A stretch of 64,000 bases of DNA from Hungatella sp. UBA7603 (GCA_002478865.1 DLJZ01000029.1:116253-180252), one strand, 5' to 3'; counted from the first letter of the stretch, positions 53,450 through 62,994 are shown. A program made the numbers and translations. The notes: generated from the letters alone by a model not told the origin.

Positions 53450-54529
53450 CTATTCATGAAAAAATTCTTTAATCTGTTGGTCCATCACCTTTCGCATATC
53501 TTCACCTTCTAGATATGCTTTTGCCCACTGGACTGTTTTTTCTACGGCTTCTTTTACTCCATATCTGGGAGCCCAGCCAAAGACATTCTTGATTCTGGAA
53601 CAATCCAGCTTTAAGAAATTGGCTTCATGAGGGCCTCCTTCGTAACGGTTTACCCAACGAAGTCCCTCTCCCCATGCCTCACAAAAGATATCTGCCAGAT
53701 TACCAGTGGTTACACAGTCCCTATCATCCGGGCCTACGTTATAGTATCCCTGAAACTTTATATCTTCATACTGTTTCATAGCAATGGTCATATAAACGGC
53801 TAAGGGCTCCAGCACGTGCTGATATGGCCTTGTGGAATGAGGATTTCTTAAAACGATCTCCTGCTTTTTGGAAGCGGCACGGATACAGTCCGGAATAATT
53901 CGGTCATTGGCAAAATCTCCACCGCCGATGACATTACCGGCGCGAGAGGTGGATATTCTTGTTTCTCCCTGAGAAAAGAAGGACTTTGCATAGCTGTGGG
54001 TCACTAACTCTGAGCAGGATTTACTATTGGAATAAGGATCATAACCATCCAGCGGATCGCTCTCCCGGTATCCGTACTCCCACTCTTTATTTTCATACAC
54101 CTTATCGGTGGTTACATTCAAAAAGGATTTCACAGATGGTGTCAGGCGCACACATTCTAAAATATGAACGGTACCCATCACATTGGTTTCGTAGGTGTAG
54201 ACTGGCTCCTTGTAAGAATCCCGCACGATGGGCTGAGCTGCCAGATGAAAAACAATCTCTGGCTTTATCTCCTCAAATACTTTCTTTAAATGATCCAAAT
54301 CTCTTATATCACCGATCACGGAATGCATCTCATCAGAAAGTCCTGTCACGTCAAAGAGACTGGGATCTGTAGGAGGCTCTAAGGAGTAACCTGTGACGAC
54401 TGCACCTGCTTTTATGAGCATCCGGCTGAGCCAAGAGCCTTTAAATCCTGTATGACCTGTTATTAAAACATTCTTTCCTTTATAAAACTCGGAAAACTCT
54501 TTCCATTTTATACTTGTCCAATCTGTCAT
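53450..54529 (-). CDS. rfbG: CDP-glucose 4,6-dehydratase
   Basis: Short-chain dehydrogenase/epimerase-type enzyme of 359 aa that makes CDP-4-keto-6-deoxy-D-glucose. The NAD site GHTGFKGSWL (about 24-33), TNVMGTVHILE, TTDKVYEN and the catalytic YSNSK (Tyr-x3-Lys) are intact; RAGNVIGGGDFA and RPYQHVLEPL are typical of RfbG. One nt separates it from rfbF, so these two are tightly coupled. Second enzyme of the CDP-dideoxyhexose pathway. Confidence 0.94.
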   Translation of the reverse strand: MTDWTSIKWKEFSEFYKGKNVLITGHTGFKGSWLSRMLIKAGAVVTGYSLEPPTDPSLFDVTGLSDEMHSVIGDIRDLDHLKKVFEEIKPEIVFHLAAQPIVRDSYKEPVYTYETNVMGTVHILECVRLTPSVKSFLNVTTDKVYENKEWEYGYRESDPLDGYDPYSNSKSCSELVTHSYAKSFFSQGETRISTSRAGNVIGGGDFANDRIIPDCIRAASKKQEIVLRNPHSTRPYQHVLEPLAVYMTIAMKQYEDIKFQGYYNVGPDDRDCVTTGNLADIFCEAWGEGLRWVNRYEGGPHEANFLKLDCSRIKNVFGWAPRYGVKEAVEKTVQWAKAYLEGEDMRKVMDQQIKEFFHE

Positions 54530-54530
54530 A

Positions 54531-55307
54531 TTAATTCTCCCAAATCTTCCAAGGAGCCTTGCCAGACTGCCATAGGTCTTCTAGTTTCTTCATCTCTCGT
54601 TGCGTATCCATACACTGCCAAAAGCCGTTATGGTGGAAGCTCATAAGCTGGCCTTCCTGTGCCAGTTTCTGAAGGGGTTCCTGCTCTAAAATTGTGGTAT
54701 CATCTTTTAGGTAAGAAAATATTTCTGGATTCAAGACCATGAAACCGCCGTTAATCAGGCTAGCATCTGTCTCTGCCTTTTCCCGGAAGGAATTGACCAC
54801 GTTTTCTTCATTGATATCCAAAACACCTTTTAACTGTGCGATATTAACTGTTGTCATGGTTGCTGTCTTTCCATGACTCTTATGGAAATCAAGGAGGTTA
54901 TCTAAGTTCACATCACAGACTCCATCGCCATAGGTAAGCATAAAGGGTTCATTCCCGATATATGGCTGAATGCGCTTGATTCTGCCTCCGGTCATGGTAT
55001 TAAGACCAGTATCTACAAGGGTTACTTTCCATGGTTCTGAATAATTATTATGTACCTCCATACTGTTATTAGTAAGATCAAAGGTAACATCTGAGGTATG
55101 AAGGAAATAATCTGCAAAAAATTCTTTTACGATATACTGCTTGTATCCAAGACAGATTACAAAATCATGAAATCCGTATTGGGAGTAATATTTCATAATA
55201 TGCCATAGAATTGGCCTCTCCCCGATCTCGATCATTGGCTTTGGTTTTAAATGACTCTCCTCACTGATCCGGGTTCCAAGACCTCCTGCTAACAATACTA
55301 CTTTCAT
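54531..55307 (-). CDS. rfbF: Glucose-1-phosphate cytidylyltransferase
   Basis: Nucleotidyltransferase of 258 aa making CDP-glucose from CTP and glucose-1-phosphate. LAGGLGTRISEESHLKPKPM (about 6-25) is the RfbF signature loop; YGDGVCDVNL is the metal-binding region and NGGFMVLNPEIF the sugar site. Start ATG 55307 follows AGGAGG. It opens the CDP-6-deoxy and 3,6-dideoxy sugar branch and sits between the GT2 gene (16 nt) and rfbG. Confidence 0.95.
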   Translation of the reverse strand: MKVVLLAGGLGTRISEESHLKPKPMIEIGERPILWHIMKYYSQYGFHDFVICLGYKQYIVKEFFADYFLHTSDVTFDLTNNSMEVHNNYSEPWKVTLVDTGLNTMTGGRIKRIQPYIGNEPFMLTYGDGVCDVNLDNLLDFHKSHGKTATMTTVNIAQLKGVLDINEENVVNSFREKAETDASLINGGFMVLNPEIFSYLKDDTTILEQEPLQKLAQEGQLMSFHHNGFWQCMDTQREMKKLEDLWQSGKAPWKIWEN

Positions 55308-55323
55308 ATTCTGATCCTCCTAT

Positions 55324-56106
55324 TTATTCGTATTCTTTATAGGCCTTCTGGTAAAAGTGCATGAGAACCTTCACAACAGGTTTGGGCCATATTCTTTGAA
55401 ACATCTCTGCTTCTTCCCTTGCTCGGCTATTATCAGCGATACACACCTTTGTGGTGGCCTCTTGGTGTACGCGGTAGAACATCATAGGTCTTTCTTCACA
55501 GACGAAGCGTCCGGGAAGATAAGATAGTTTATAAAGGGTATCCCAGTCCAGTGCAAATCGGTAGGGAGATGTAAATAAAGGTTCCCCCAGACGTTCCTTA
55601 TTATAAGCACATACAGGACAGCAGATGGAGTTGCCAAATAGTAAGGTGCTTCTTTTCACAAAAGCCAAATGACTGATTGCCTTTAGCCTTAGAGGAAGGC
55701 GAAGGATTCGTTTGATAAACTCAACCGCTTCAAACCGGGCCAGTTTATTATCCTTGATGACTGCATAACCTCCAGTAAAAAGGGTCATGTCAGGATACTT
55801 TTTCTCATACTTCAAAAGTGTCTCAACATAATCCTTCTGATATAAATCATCCTGATGGGCGATGGTAACGAAACGGGAATCGGCCTTATGATAGGCATAA
55901 TTCCAGTCATCTCTTATATTACTTTCCCCATGCCTGATGAACATGGGAATCTGGTACTTCTCACACAGTTCTTTGATATGAAGACTGGGTGTAGATGTAC
56001 ACAGTATAATATCTGATTTCATAGTCTGTGCCTGAAGCGAACGAATGCAGGATTCCAGATAGGGAGAATCCTTATAGGCGCAGATTGCAAATGAGTGTAA
56101 TTTCAT
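55324..56106 (-). CDS. Family 2 glycosyltransferase
   Basis: GT-A type glycosyltransferase of about 260 aa. ATG 56106 with AGAGGA upstream is preferred; the longer frame from 56172 has no site. The Rossmann-like N-terminus (FAICAYKDSPYLESCIRSL), a QDDLY metal motif (IAHQDDLYQKDYVETLL, near 86-90) and the DWDTLYKLS segment fit GT2. First gene of the cassette; it may add the dideoxy sugar or an associated residue to a cell-surface glycan. Acceptor unknown. Confidence 0.88.
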   Translation of the reverse strand: MKLHSFAICAYKDSPYLESCIRSLQAQTMKSDIILCTSTPSLHIKELCEKYQIPMFIRHGESNIRDDWNYAYHKADSRFVTIAHQDDLYQKDYVETLLKYEKKYPDMTLFTGGYAVIKDNKLARFEAVEFIKRILRLPLRLKAISHLAFVKRSTLLFGNSICCPVCAYNKERLGEPLFTSPYRFALDWDTLYKLSYLPGRFVCEERPMMFYRVHQEATTKVCIADNSRAREEAEMFQRIWPKPVVKVLMHFYQKAYKEYE

Positions 56107-56202
56107 ATTATAATCCTCTGATAATGCTTGTTTTTGTCTGGCTATGATTATACCATAAAAGATACAAAACATTCTACCATATTCATTATATTGAAAGAAA
56201 TT

Positions 56203-56244
56203 GCCCCCGCCAGCCAGTATCTTTAGATACCTGCCGGCGGGGGC
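56203..56244 (-). terminator. Hairpin after the M42 peptidase gene
   Basis: GC-rich 9-bp stem GCCCCCGCC/GGCGGGGGC with inner GTATC/GATAC. The T tract on the minus side is weak (AATTTCTTTC), so some read-through into the glycan cassette is possible. Confidence 0.55.
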
Positions 56245-56265
56245 GTCTGCGTTATTGTTTCATTC

Positions 56266-57291
56266 TTATCGCTGGATATATGCTTTTATCAGCTTTAATG
56301 TCTGTTCCATTCCATCTACATGCGTTCTTTCCGTTCCATGTGAAGCGTGAACTCCCTGTCCAATTAATGCTCCCCGAATATCATTTCCGCCACGGATGGC
56401 TGCCCCTACATCAGATCCATAATGAGGGAACACATCAACGGCATGGCCAATGTTAAACTCTTTTGCAAGAGAGATTAAACGACTGGTCATCTCATAATCA
56501 TAAGGTCCGCTGGAATCCTGCGCGCAGATGGAAACCTTGTGCTCGCTTCCCGTCAGATCATCTCCAAGTGCCCCCATGTCCACAGCGATGAATTCTTCTA
56601 TATCTTCTGGAATAAAGCTTGCACCAAAACCTACCTCTTCGTAATTACTGATTACAAGCTTTAAGGTTCTCTTTGGAAGAGCGCCAGAAAGGGAAATGTC
56701 CCGAAGTACTCCAAGAAGAACCGCCACGGAGGCTTTGTCATCTAAGTGGCGGGATTTTATATAGCCGCTTTTTGTATGGACAAACATAGGATCAAAGCTG
56801 ATATAATCCCCAGTTGATATCTCAAGATCTGTTACATCTTTCGGATTATAAACCAGCTCATCTAAGCGCACTTCCATATTCTTTGGCTTGCGTTCCAGGG
56901 TTTTGGCATTGTCATAGGTATGAACCGATGGTTCCTTGGTTAGTATGGTGCCTGTATAGGTCTTTCCTGTTCTTGTATGGACCTTACAATACATGCCTTC
57001 AATGCTTTCCATCATAAATCCGCCCACTAAAACTATGTTTAATCTTCCCTCTGGGGTGATAGAACGTATCATAGCGCCCAGGGTATCTACATGAGCAGAC
57101 AGTCCCAATACTTCCTTGGTTTGTCCAGGAACCTCAATGATTAAGCCGCCTTTTCGATTGTAAGTAGAGGAATAACCAAATGACTTTGCTTCCTCTTCAA
57201 CTGCCTTTAATACTTCTTTGGTATAGCCACTGGGGCTAGGTATATTTACGATCTTCTCCAGAATTTCAGTTACGTATGTCATGGTTTCCAT
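56266..57291 (-). CDS. M42-family (TET-type) metallo-aminopeptidase
   Basis: Cytoplasmic zinc or cobalt aminopeptidase of 341 aa, FrvX/YsdC-like. Ligand motifs in order: SAHVDTLG (His), HLDDKASVAVLL (Asp), NYEEVGFG (catalytic Glu and ligand Glu), VDMGALG (Asp) and HGTERTHVDG (His). M42 enzymes form dodecameric TET particles that trim peptides. Several relatives were mis-named endoglucanase. The neighbouring genes are unrelated. ATG 57291 without a strong ribosome site; AAGAAAGAAGG lies slightly upstream. Confidence 0.92.
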   Translation of the reverse strand: METMTYVTEILEKIVNIPSPSGYTKEVLKAVEEEAKSFGYSSTYNRKGGLIIEVPGQTKEVLGLSAHVDTLGAMIRSITPEGRLNIVLVGGFMMESIEGMYCKVHTRTGKTYTGTILTKEPSVHTYDNAKTLERKPKNMEVRLDELVYNPKDVTDLEISTGDYISFDPMFVHTKSGYIKSRHLDDKASVAVLLGVLRDISLSGALPKRTLKLVISNYEEVGFGASFIPEDIEEFIAVDMGALGDDLTGSEHKVSICAQDSSGPYDYEMTSRLISLAKEFNIGHAVDVFPHYGSDVGAAIRGGNDIRGALIGQGVHASHGTERTHVDGMEQTLKLIKAYIQR

Positions 57292-57704
57292 AAGGGATAG
57301 CCTTCTTTCTTTGAATTTTCTCTGTCGATACCATTCTTTCTATCTATATTAGCAGATTTTCTTCCCCATGGCTAGAGGACCCGGGTGTGCTTTTCTATAT
57401 GCTGTTTCAAAAAAGTTCCAATTTCATACTTCGTTTTCATTTTTACCCTTTCTTATTGTTAATTATCTTATTAGCTTCCCAGTAAAAAACTTAACCCTAA
57501 TCTCCTGGTTTATATCGAATCATTAAATTATGGTTTACAAAACGAAAGGAAACTTATTTGTAATAGATGAAAGAAACATAATGTTCTTTCAAATAATTCA
57601 AACAATCATTGGCAAATAAGTTGGGGATAAACTTTTTGCCATTATCCCATCCGTTTGAATTCGAAACCACGAACAAACCCTATACAAAGAAGGAGAAAAT
57701 CATT
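57292..57704. other. 413-nt non-coding interval with nested inverted repeats
   Basis: Holds the upstream regions of the divergent M42 peptidase and lysin genes. Nested inverted repeats lie at 57551-57622: an outer AACTTATTTG/CAAATAAGTT pair and an inner GAAAGAA/TTCTTTC pair with an 8-nt loop. I see no clear -35/-10 pair. The lysin leader would be long and structured. Confidence 0.6.
57551..57622 (+). repeat. Nested inverted repeats upstream of the lysin gene
   Basis: Outer arms 57551-57560 and 57613-57622 (10 bp, perfect); inner arms 57569-57575 and 57584-57590 (7 bp, perfect, loop ACATAATG). Spacing to the start codon is 82 nt. Either a structured leader or stacked operators. Confidence 0.55.
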
Positions 57705-58472
57705 ATGGCAGATTACAACAACTCAAATTATACCTATGCACAGGTGCTTGCAGGCACCGGTTATTATATGATGGATGATAAACTGCGTTACAGCGCAGGC
57801 GTAAAAACAATGCAGGAGAAATTAAATGCGGCAGGATACAACTGTGGCACTCCAGATGGTAAGTTTGGAAGCGGTACCAATACTGCGGTGAGAAACTTCC
57901 AGAAGGCAAAAGGTCTTACGGTAGATGGTAAGGCTGGAAAAGCTACTCTCACAGCTCTTGGTGGTTCTTCTTCCGGTGACGGAACTATCTATTGTAGTAA
58001 TAGTTATTTAACCACTAAGCAAATGACTGTGAATGCCCAGTATATTCTTAACTATCTGAGCAAAAAAGGTTGGACCAAAAATGCCATTTGCGGTATGCTT
58101 GGAAATATGCAGACGGAAAGTTCCATTAACCCAGGTATATGGCAGAGTCTAGATGAAGGCAACTTAAGCGGTGGTTTTGGTTTGGTTCAGTGGACACCGG
58201 CTACAAATTATATCAATTGGGCCAACAGCAATAATTTGGTTGTTGCTAACATGGATAGTGAATTAAAGCGGATTCTTTATGAAGTAAGTAATAATGTACA
58301 GTTTTATGCAACTTCTAAGTATAATATGTCCTTCTCCCAATTTACCAAATCCACAGAAAGTGCATACTACTTAGCTTGTGTTTTCCTACATAACTACGAA
58401 AGACCGAAAAATGCATCCCAGGATGAGACACGGGGAAATCAGGGCACTTATTGGTTTCAAACATTAACTTAA
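57705..58472 (+). CDS. Peptidoglycan-binding phage-tail-lysozyme protein (endolysin-like), no signal peptide
   Basis: Protein of 255 aa. ATG 57705 with AAGGAG 9 nt upstream. Residues about 25-85 form a peptidoglycan-binding domain of PF01471 type ([43 protein letters not shown]: visible repeats of GTPDGKFG and [10 protein letters not shown]). After a Ser/Gly linker, residues about 105-255 match the phage tail lysozyme family PF18013 ([44 protein letters not shown]). There is no signal peptide, holin or phage gene nearby. It may be a lone phage remnant, a bacteriocin-like or spore-related lysin, or a protein released by lysis. Confidence 0.85.
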   Translation: MADYNNSNYTYAQVLAGTGYYMMDDKLRYSAGVKTMQEKLNAAGYNCGTPDGKFGSGTNTAVRNFQKAKGLTVDGKAGKATLTALGGSSSGDGTIYCSNSYLTTKQMTVNAQYILNYLSKKGWTKNAICGMLGNMQTESSINPGIWQSLDEGNLSGGFGLVQWTPATNYINWANSNNLVVANMDSELKRILYEVSNNVQFYATSKYNMSFSQFTKSTESAYYLACVFLHNYERPKNASQDETRGNQGTYWFQTLT

Positions 58473-58503
58473 CGACAGCAAACTACACATCCTGAATATA
58501 AGC

Positions 58504-58550
58504 AAACGGGTATTGCACTCCTCTATTATAGGAGTACGATACCCGTTTTT
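58504..58550 (+). terminator. Terminator of the lysin gene
   Basis: Stem AAACGGGTAT/ATACCCGTTT enclosing ACTCCT/AGGAGT, then TTTTTATTTT. Strong. Confidence 0.9.
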
Positions 58551-58566
58551 ATTTTCATTTATAAAA

Positions 58567-58615
58567 AGGAGCTATTGTGAAAATAGATCTTTTCTCTATT
58601 TTCACAATAGCTCCT
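58567..58615 (-). terminator. 21-bp perfect hairpin, terminator of the lipoprotein gene
   Basis: Arms 58567-58587 and 58595-58615 are perfect complements with a 7-nt loop; on the minus strand TTTTTAT follows. It lies 57 nt past the lipoprotein stop. The arms are unusually long and perfect for a simple terminator. Confidence 0.8.
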
Positions 58616-58671
58616 AAATGTAGGAAAGATTTTTACTTAAGAGTAAGTATCCGCATTATAACCTACAGATT

Positions 58672-59547
58672 TTATTTATCTTCCCAGTAATTCTGCTTAA
58701 GTAGATAAAACGGTTGTATATCACTATAGTTAAGCTGTGCTTCAAAGTGATCAGATCCTGTTGCATGGGTAGCAGGCATACTCAGAACAATGCCGTCAGG
58801 TTTTAAATAGACTGAGATATTATCTGCATTACTAAATGGATCCACGGTTTGATATTCTGGGGATTGAAGCTTAAGCATCTCTGGGAAACTTTTTTTGTCA
58901 TACGAAGTGATGGGATTCTCAGGAAAAAAGGCTTTCTTAAAGAATACTGCTGTAAAATCTGCATTTGTTGTATATAGATCTTTGAGCGTAAGTTCTTTCA
59001 TTGAAAGTAAGTCTATATTCAGCGTAATTAGGTCATTGCTAGGATACGCTGCATCATCAATATAACTTGGTCCCCAAAAAATGATGCTCACTACCTTATC
59101 ATTTTTCAATGTAACTTCGGATTGATAATCAACGTTTAGGTTAGCATCACCTGGAAATAATGAGGTGTCTATTTTGGCAAAGCTCTGTACTTTCTCATAA
59201 ATCTTAGCATTTAACGCATCATTATCCGAAAATATAGGATATTGAATTTTTATGGAACTATTCTTATTAGGCGCTTCTGTATAAATTGACATTGTAATAC
59301 TATCATCTTTCGCTTTTGTTTCTTCCTTAGTGTTTAACTCATCTTTGGTTTTTGATTCATCTGTATTACTTGAATCCTCCGGCTCTTTCGTACTTGTTTT
59401 GGCCTCTGACTCCTTAGTTGTTGCTGCATTTGTTGTTTCCTGTTCAACGGTTATGGTTTGTGATACGTCTTTTGCCTTTTCCCCACAGCCAGCAAGTAGA
59501 GAGCAAGAAACTATGATAACGCTAAGTAACACTAGTTTTCGATTCAT
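58672..59547 (-). CDS. Lipoprotein with DUF3298/RsiV-like domain
   Basis: Exported lipoprotein of 291 aa. Lipobox LLAGCGEKA (Cys21). Residues about 30-85 are a low-complexity Thr/Ser/Glu/Lys linker with near-repeats of TKEET and TKDE, likely disordered. The C-terminal domain (about 90-285) fits a DUF4163/DUF3298 (RsiV-like) pattern: IYTEAPNKNSSIKIQYPIF, VVSIIFWGPSY, YPSNDLITLNIDLLSMKELTLKDLY and DNISVYLKPDGIVLSM. Such domains bind ligands such as lysozyme in RsiV, but no sigma factor is encoded next door. ATG 59547 follows GGAGG. Confidence 0.8.
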   Translation of the reverse strand: MNRKLVLLSVIIVSCSLLAGCGEKAKDVSQTITVEQETTNAATTKESEAKTSTKEPEDSSNTDESKTKDELNTKEETKAKDDSITMSIYTEAPNKNSSIKIQYPIFSDNDALNAKIYEKVQSFAKIDTSLFPGDANLNVDYQSEVTLKNDKVVSIIFWGPSYIDDAAYPSNDLITLNIDLLSMKELTLKDLYTTNADFTAVFFKKAFFPENPITSYDKKSFPEMLKLQSPEYQTVDPFSNADNISVYLKPDGIVLSMPATHATGSDHFEAQLNYSDIQPFYLLKQNYWEDK

Positions 59548-59730
59548 TTAATACCTCCAATCATTATATCTTGCGTAATCTCTTTATCATAATAAATACT
59601 GTTAGCATCATAACATAAGTCGTAATAAAAACGGTACTATTTGTAACTTTTCCTGGAATAAATCATTCTCACACCTTTGCTTTAAGTTACACTCGTTTTT
59701 TTTAGTAATCCCGTTCCTAATGATTTCCAC

Positions 59731-59780
59731 AAAAAATGCGTCTTGAACGGACGTTATCAACCGTTCAAAACGCATTTTAA
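59731..59780 (-). terminator. Terminator of glnA
   Basis: Stem AAAATGCG/CGCATTTT with inner TTGAACGG/CCGTTCAA, 28 nt past the stop codon, then TTTTTTG on the minus strand. Strong. Confidence 0.88.
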
Positions 59781-59808
59781 GATTAACTATATGCTTTGTT
59801 ATTTGATA

Positions 59809-61926
59809 TTATACTTCGAAGATCAGATCGCCGTAGCTTGGTAATGGCCATAAATCTTTGTCTACGATCATTTCCAGCTTATCAGCAGGTGCACGTAGAG
59901 CTGCCATAGCAGGAACTACTTCATCATGGTATGCAGTTGCCTGCTCTTTGTTTTCACTAATTGCAGAACACTTATCCGTCAGTTCTATCAGAGCAGATAC
60001 GGCTACCTTCATATCAGAAAGGTATGCGCTTACTTCAATGAGAAGTTCTTCCTGCACACTGGTATCTGCATCAGGACATGCAGACTTAATCTTTCCTAAG
60101 GAATCTGCCAACATGGTAGTGTATTTTACAACTGCAGGGATGAGCTGCTTTCCAGTCATATCGATCATTGTTTTTGCTTCAATATTAATGGCCTTGATGT
60201 AAGCTTCATATTCAATCTCAACGCGAGATTCTAACTCTGCCTTTGTAAATACTTTGAATTCTTCAAACATATTGACAGCAGCTTCTGTTGTAAGAGCTGG
60301 AATCGCATCAATCATGGACTTAAGATTTGGAAGTCCTCTCTTCTCTGCCTCTTCTACCCATGCATCTGAGTAACCGTTGCCGTTGAAGATGATTCTTCTA
60401 TGAGCCGCCAGCTGCTCCTTGATTAAATCATGTACTGCAGTATCAAAATCATCTGCCTTTTCAAGAATGTCAGCCGCTTCTTTAAATGCCTCTGCCGTAA
60501 TCGTGTTTAACACTACGTTAGGAGAAGAAATGGAATCAGCAGAACCAACCATACGGAATTCAAACTTATTGCCTGTAAATGCAAATGGTGAAGTTCTGTT
60601 ACGATCTGTTGCATCCTTAGATAAATCAGGTAAGGTTCTTACACCAGTCTTTAAGGTACCGCCTGACTTGGAGCTAGTAGCTTCACCCGTGCTGCAAAGC
60701 TGATCAACAACGTCTTCTAACTGTTCGCCGATGAATACAGAGATGATAGCTGGAGGTGCCTCGTTGGCTCCCAGTCTGTGATCATTGCCTACATCTGCTG
60801 CAGATTCACGAAGAAGGTCTGCATGTTTATCAACTGCCTTTAAGACACAAGATAATACAAGTAAGAACTGAATATTTTCATGAGGTGTCTCACCTGGATT
60901 TAATAAATTGATACCGTTGTCAGAAGTTAAGGACCAGTTATTATGCTTACCGGAACCATTAACACCTGCAAATGGTTTTTCATGAAGCAGACAGTTAAGT
61001 CCATGGCGTCCTGCCACTTTCTTCAGTGTCTCCATAACCAAATGGTTATGATCCACTGCTACGTTCACCTGCTCAAAGATAGGTGCCAGCTCATGCTGTG
61101 CAGGAGCAACTTCATTATGCTGTGTCTTAGCTGGAACGCCTAACTTCCAAAGTTCTTCATTAACTTCCTTCATGTAAGCAGCAACTCGTTCGCGAATGGC
61201 TCCAAAGTAATGATCTTCCAGTTCCTGACCCTTAGGAGGCATAGCACCGAATAAGGTACGGCCAGCATAAATTAAATCTTTTCTCTGTAAATATTTATTG
61301 TGATCCACCAAGAAGTACTCCTGCTCTGGTCCAACGGAAGGGGTAACTCTCTTTGATGTGGTATTTCCAAATAATTTTAAAATTCTTAAAGCCTGCTCAT
61401 CAACAGCCTCCATGGATCTTAAAAGAGGAGTCTTTTTATCAAGTGCTTCTCCAGTGTAAGAGCAAAAAGCAGTTGGTATGCAAAGGGTAACGCCAATGGC
61501 ATCTTCTCTTAAGAATGCAGGTGAGGTACAATCCCAAGCTGTATAACCTCTTGCTTCAAAAGTAGCTCTAAGTCCACCAGATGGGAATGAGGATGCATCC
61601 GGTTCTCCTTTTACCAGCTCTTTGCCGGAAAATTCCATGATGACTTTTCCTTCAGTCGTTGGTGCGGAGATAAAGGAATCATGCTTTTCTGCTGTAATGC
61701 CTGTAAGTGGCTGGAACCAATGGGTGTAGTGAGTAGCACCTCTCTCAATTGCCCAGTCCTTCATTGCATGTGCAACTACATCAGCAATGGAAGGATCTAA
61801 CTCTGCGCCATCCTCAACCGTTTTCTTTAATTTCTTGAAAACAGATTTTGGTAAACGCTCTCTCATAACGGTCTCGTTAAATACATTCTTGCCAAACTTC
61901 TCGGCTACGTTTACAACTTCACTCAT
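59809..61926 (-). CDS. glnA: Glutamine synthetase type III (GlnN)
   Basis: ATP-dependent enzyme of 705 aa joining ammonia to glutamate. The GSIII length (about 700 aa, versus about 450 for type I) and motifs fit: [32 protein letters not shown] (metal and glutamate site), [37 protein letters not shown] (ATP) and [20 protein letters not shown]. Type III enzymes form dodecamers and occur in Bacteroides, cyanobacteria and clostridia. GAGAGGAT precedes the ATG. The 204-nt leader holds a GNRA-loop hairpin. Monocistronic. Confidence 0.95.
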   Translation of the reverse strand: MSEVVNVAEKFGKNVFNETVMRERLPKSVFKKLKKTVEDGAELDPSIADVVAHAMKDWAIERGATHYTHWFQPLTGITAEKHDSFISAPTTEGKVIMEFSGKELVKGEPDASSFPSGGLRATFEARGYTAWDCTSPAFLREDAIGVTLCIPTAFCSYTGEALDKKTPLLRSMEAVDEQALRILKLFGNTTSKRVTPSVGPEQEYFLVDHNKYLQRKDLIYAGRTLFGAMPPKGQELEDHYFGAIRERVAAYMKEVNEELWKLGVPAKTQHNEVAPAQHELAPIFEQVNVAVDHNHLVMETLKKVAGRHGLNCLLHEKPFAGVNGSGKHNNWSLTSDNGINLLNPGETPHENIQFLLVLSCVLKAVDKHADLLRESAADVGNDHRLGANEAPPAIISVFIGEQLEDVVDQLCSTGEATSSKSGGTLKTGVRTLPDLSKDATDRNRTSPFAFTGNKFEFRMVGSADSISSPNVVLNTITAEAFKEAADILEKADDFDTAVHDLIKEQLAAHRRIIFNGNGYSDAWVEEAEKRGLPNLKSMIDAIPALTTEAAVNMFEEFKVFTKAELESRVEIEYEAYIKAINIEAKTMIDMTGKQLIPAVVKYTTMLADSLGKIKSACPDADTSVQEELLIEVSAYLSDMKVAVSALIELTDKCSAISENKEQATAYHDEVVPAMAALRAPADKLEMIVDKDLWPLPSYGDLIFEV

Positions 61927-62025
61927 AAATTTTCCATCCTCTCATATGAATTACCACTTAATAAAATTAAGTCAGTTCGCCCTTTTTTTGTCTCCTCAAT
62001 AACTAAATATGCATAAATAGCAGAA

Positions 62026-62057
62026 ATGGCGCCCTCCTTTTGCAAGGAGAACGCCAT
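62026..62057 (-). promoter_or_regulatory. Structured leader hairpin upstream of glnA or terminator of fba
   Basis: On the minus strand ATGGCG-tt-CTCCTT-GCAA-AAGGAG-gg-CGCCAT: 12 paired bases broken by a symmetric internal loop and closed by a GCAA tetraloop. It lies 73 nt past fba and 99 nt before glnA. It lacks a good T tract, so it may be a leader element as well as a weak terminator. Confidence 0.5.
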
Positions 62058-62130
62058 CGTTCTTAATTAAAATAAATCATTTTCCTAAAAAAATCAAGTA
62101 CTTTTTCAAATATTATGAAAGAAAAAACAA

Positions 62131-62994
62131 TTAAGCTTTTCCAACAGATCCAAATAATTCCATCTTTTCTTTCACAGTTGCCTTAATTGCCTCTGTACCT
62201 GGAGCAAGAAGTTTTCTTGGGTCAAAGCCCTTTCCTACTAAATCCTTACCAGCTTCAATGTACTTGCGAGTTCCCTCAGCAAAGGTAAGCTGACACTCTG
62301 TGTTAACGTTGATCTTAGCAACGCCAAGGCTGATGGCCTTCTTGATCTGATCCTCAGGAATGCCTGTACCACCGTGAAGAACTAAAGGCATATCGCCTAC
62401 TTTGTCCTTAATAGCTGCAAGAGTCTCAAAACTTAAACCAGCCCAATCTGCTGGGTATTTTCCGTGAATATTACCAATACCTGCTGCCAGCATGGTTACG
62501 CCTAAATCAGCTACCTGCTTGCACTCATTTGGATCAGCACATTCTCCCATACCAACAACGCCGTCTTCTTCTCCGCCGATAGAACCAACTTCTGCTTCGA
62601 TGGACATACCTTTTTCCTTGCAAACCTTAACAAGCTCGGTTGTCTTTTCTACATTCTCTTCGATTGGGTAATGAGAGCCATCGAACATGATGGAGGAAAA
62701 TCCTGCCTCGATGCATTTATAGCAGCCATCATAAGTGCCATGGTCTAAATGAAGTGCTACTGGAACTGTAATGTTCATCTCTTCGATCATAGCCTTCACC
62801 ATAGCAGATACAGTTTTATAGCCTGTCATATATTTTCCAGCACCCTCAGAAACGCCAAGGATTACTGGGGAATTTAACTCCTGTGCTGCCTGTAAAACGG
62901 CCTTTGTCCACTCAAGGTTGTTGATGTTGAACTGTCCGACTGCATACTTTCCGTCTCTTGCCTTTTCAAGCATCTCTTTCGCTGAAACTAACAT
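62131..62994 (-). CDS. fba: Class II fructose-bisphosphate aldolase
   Basis: Zinc-dependent aldolase of 287 aa that splits fructose-1,6-bisphosphate in glycolysis. ATG 62994 with GGAGG 8 nt upstream is used; the frame extends to 63009. Metal-site motifs: LHLDHGTYD (near 82-90), MFDGSHYPIEENV, EAEVGSIGGEEDG, GIGNIHGKYP (His) and LHGGTGIPEDQI (His). Tagatose-bisphosphate aldolases of the same class are close; the sequence context MLVSAKEMLEKARDGKYAVGQFN is typical of Fba. Confidence 0.93.
   Translation of the reverse strand: MLVSAKEMLEKARDGKYAVGQFNINNLEWTKAVLQAAQELNSPVILGVSEGAGKYMTGYKTVSAMVKAMIEEMNITVPVALHLDHGTYDGCYKCIEAGFSSIMFDGSHYPIEENVEKTTELVKVCKEKGMSIEAEVGSIGGEEDGVVGMGECADPNECKQVADLGVTMLAAGIGNIHGKYPADWAGLSFETLAAIKDKVGDMPLVLHGGTGIPEDQIKKAISLGVAKINVNTECQLTFAEGTRKYIEAGKDLVGKGFDPRKLLAPGTEAIKATVKEKMELFGSVGKA

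Noticed and set aside
57609..57704. Upstream extension of the lysin frame
   Set aside because: The extra 32 residues have no ribosome site at their start, and AAGGAG clearly marks the ATG at 57705. The extension does not form a signal peptide.
57551..58550. Prophage remnant around the lysin
   Set aside because: No integrase, terminase, tail or holin genes, and no attachment-site-like direct repeats seen; the flanking genes are ordinary chromosomal ones.
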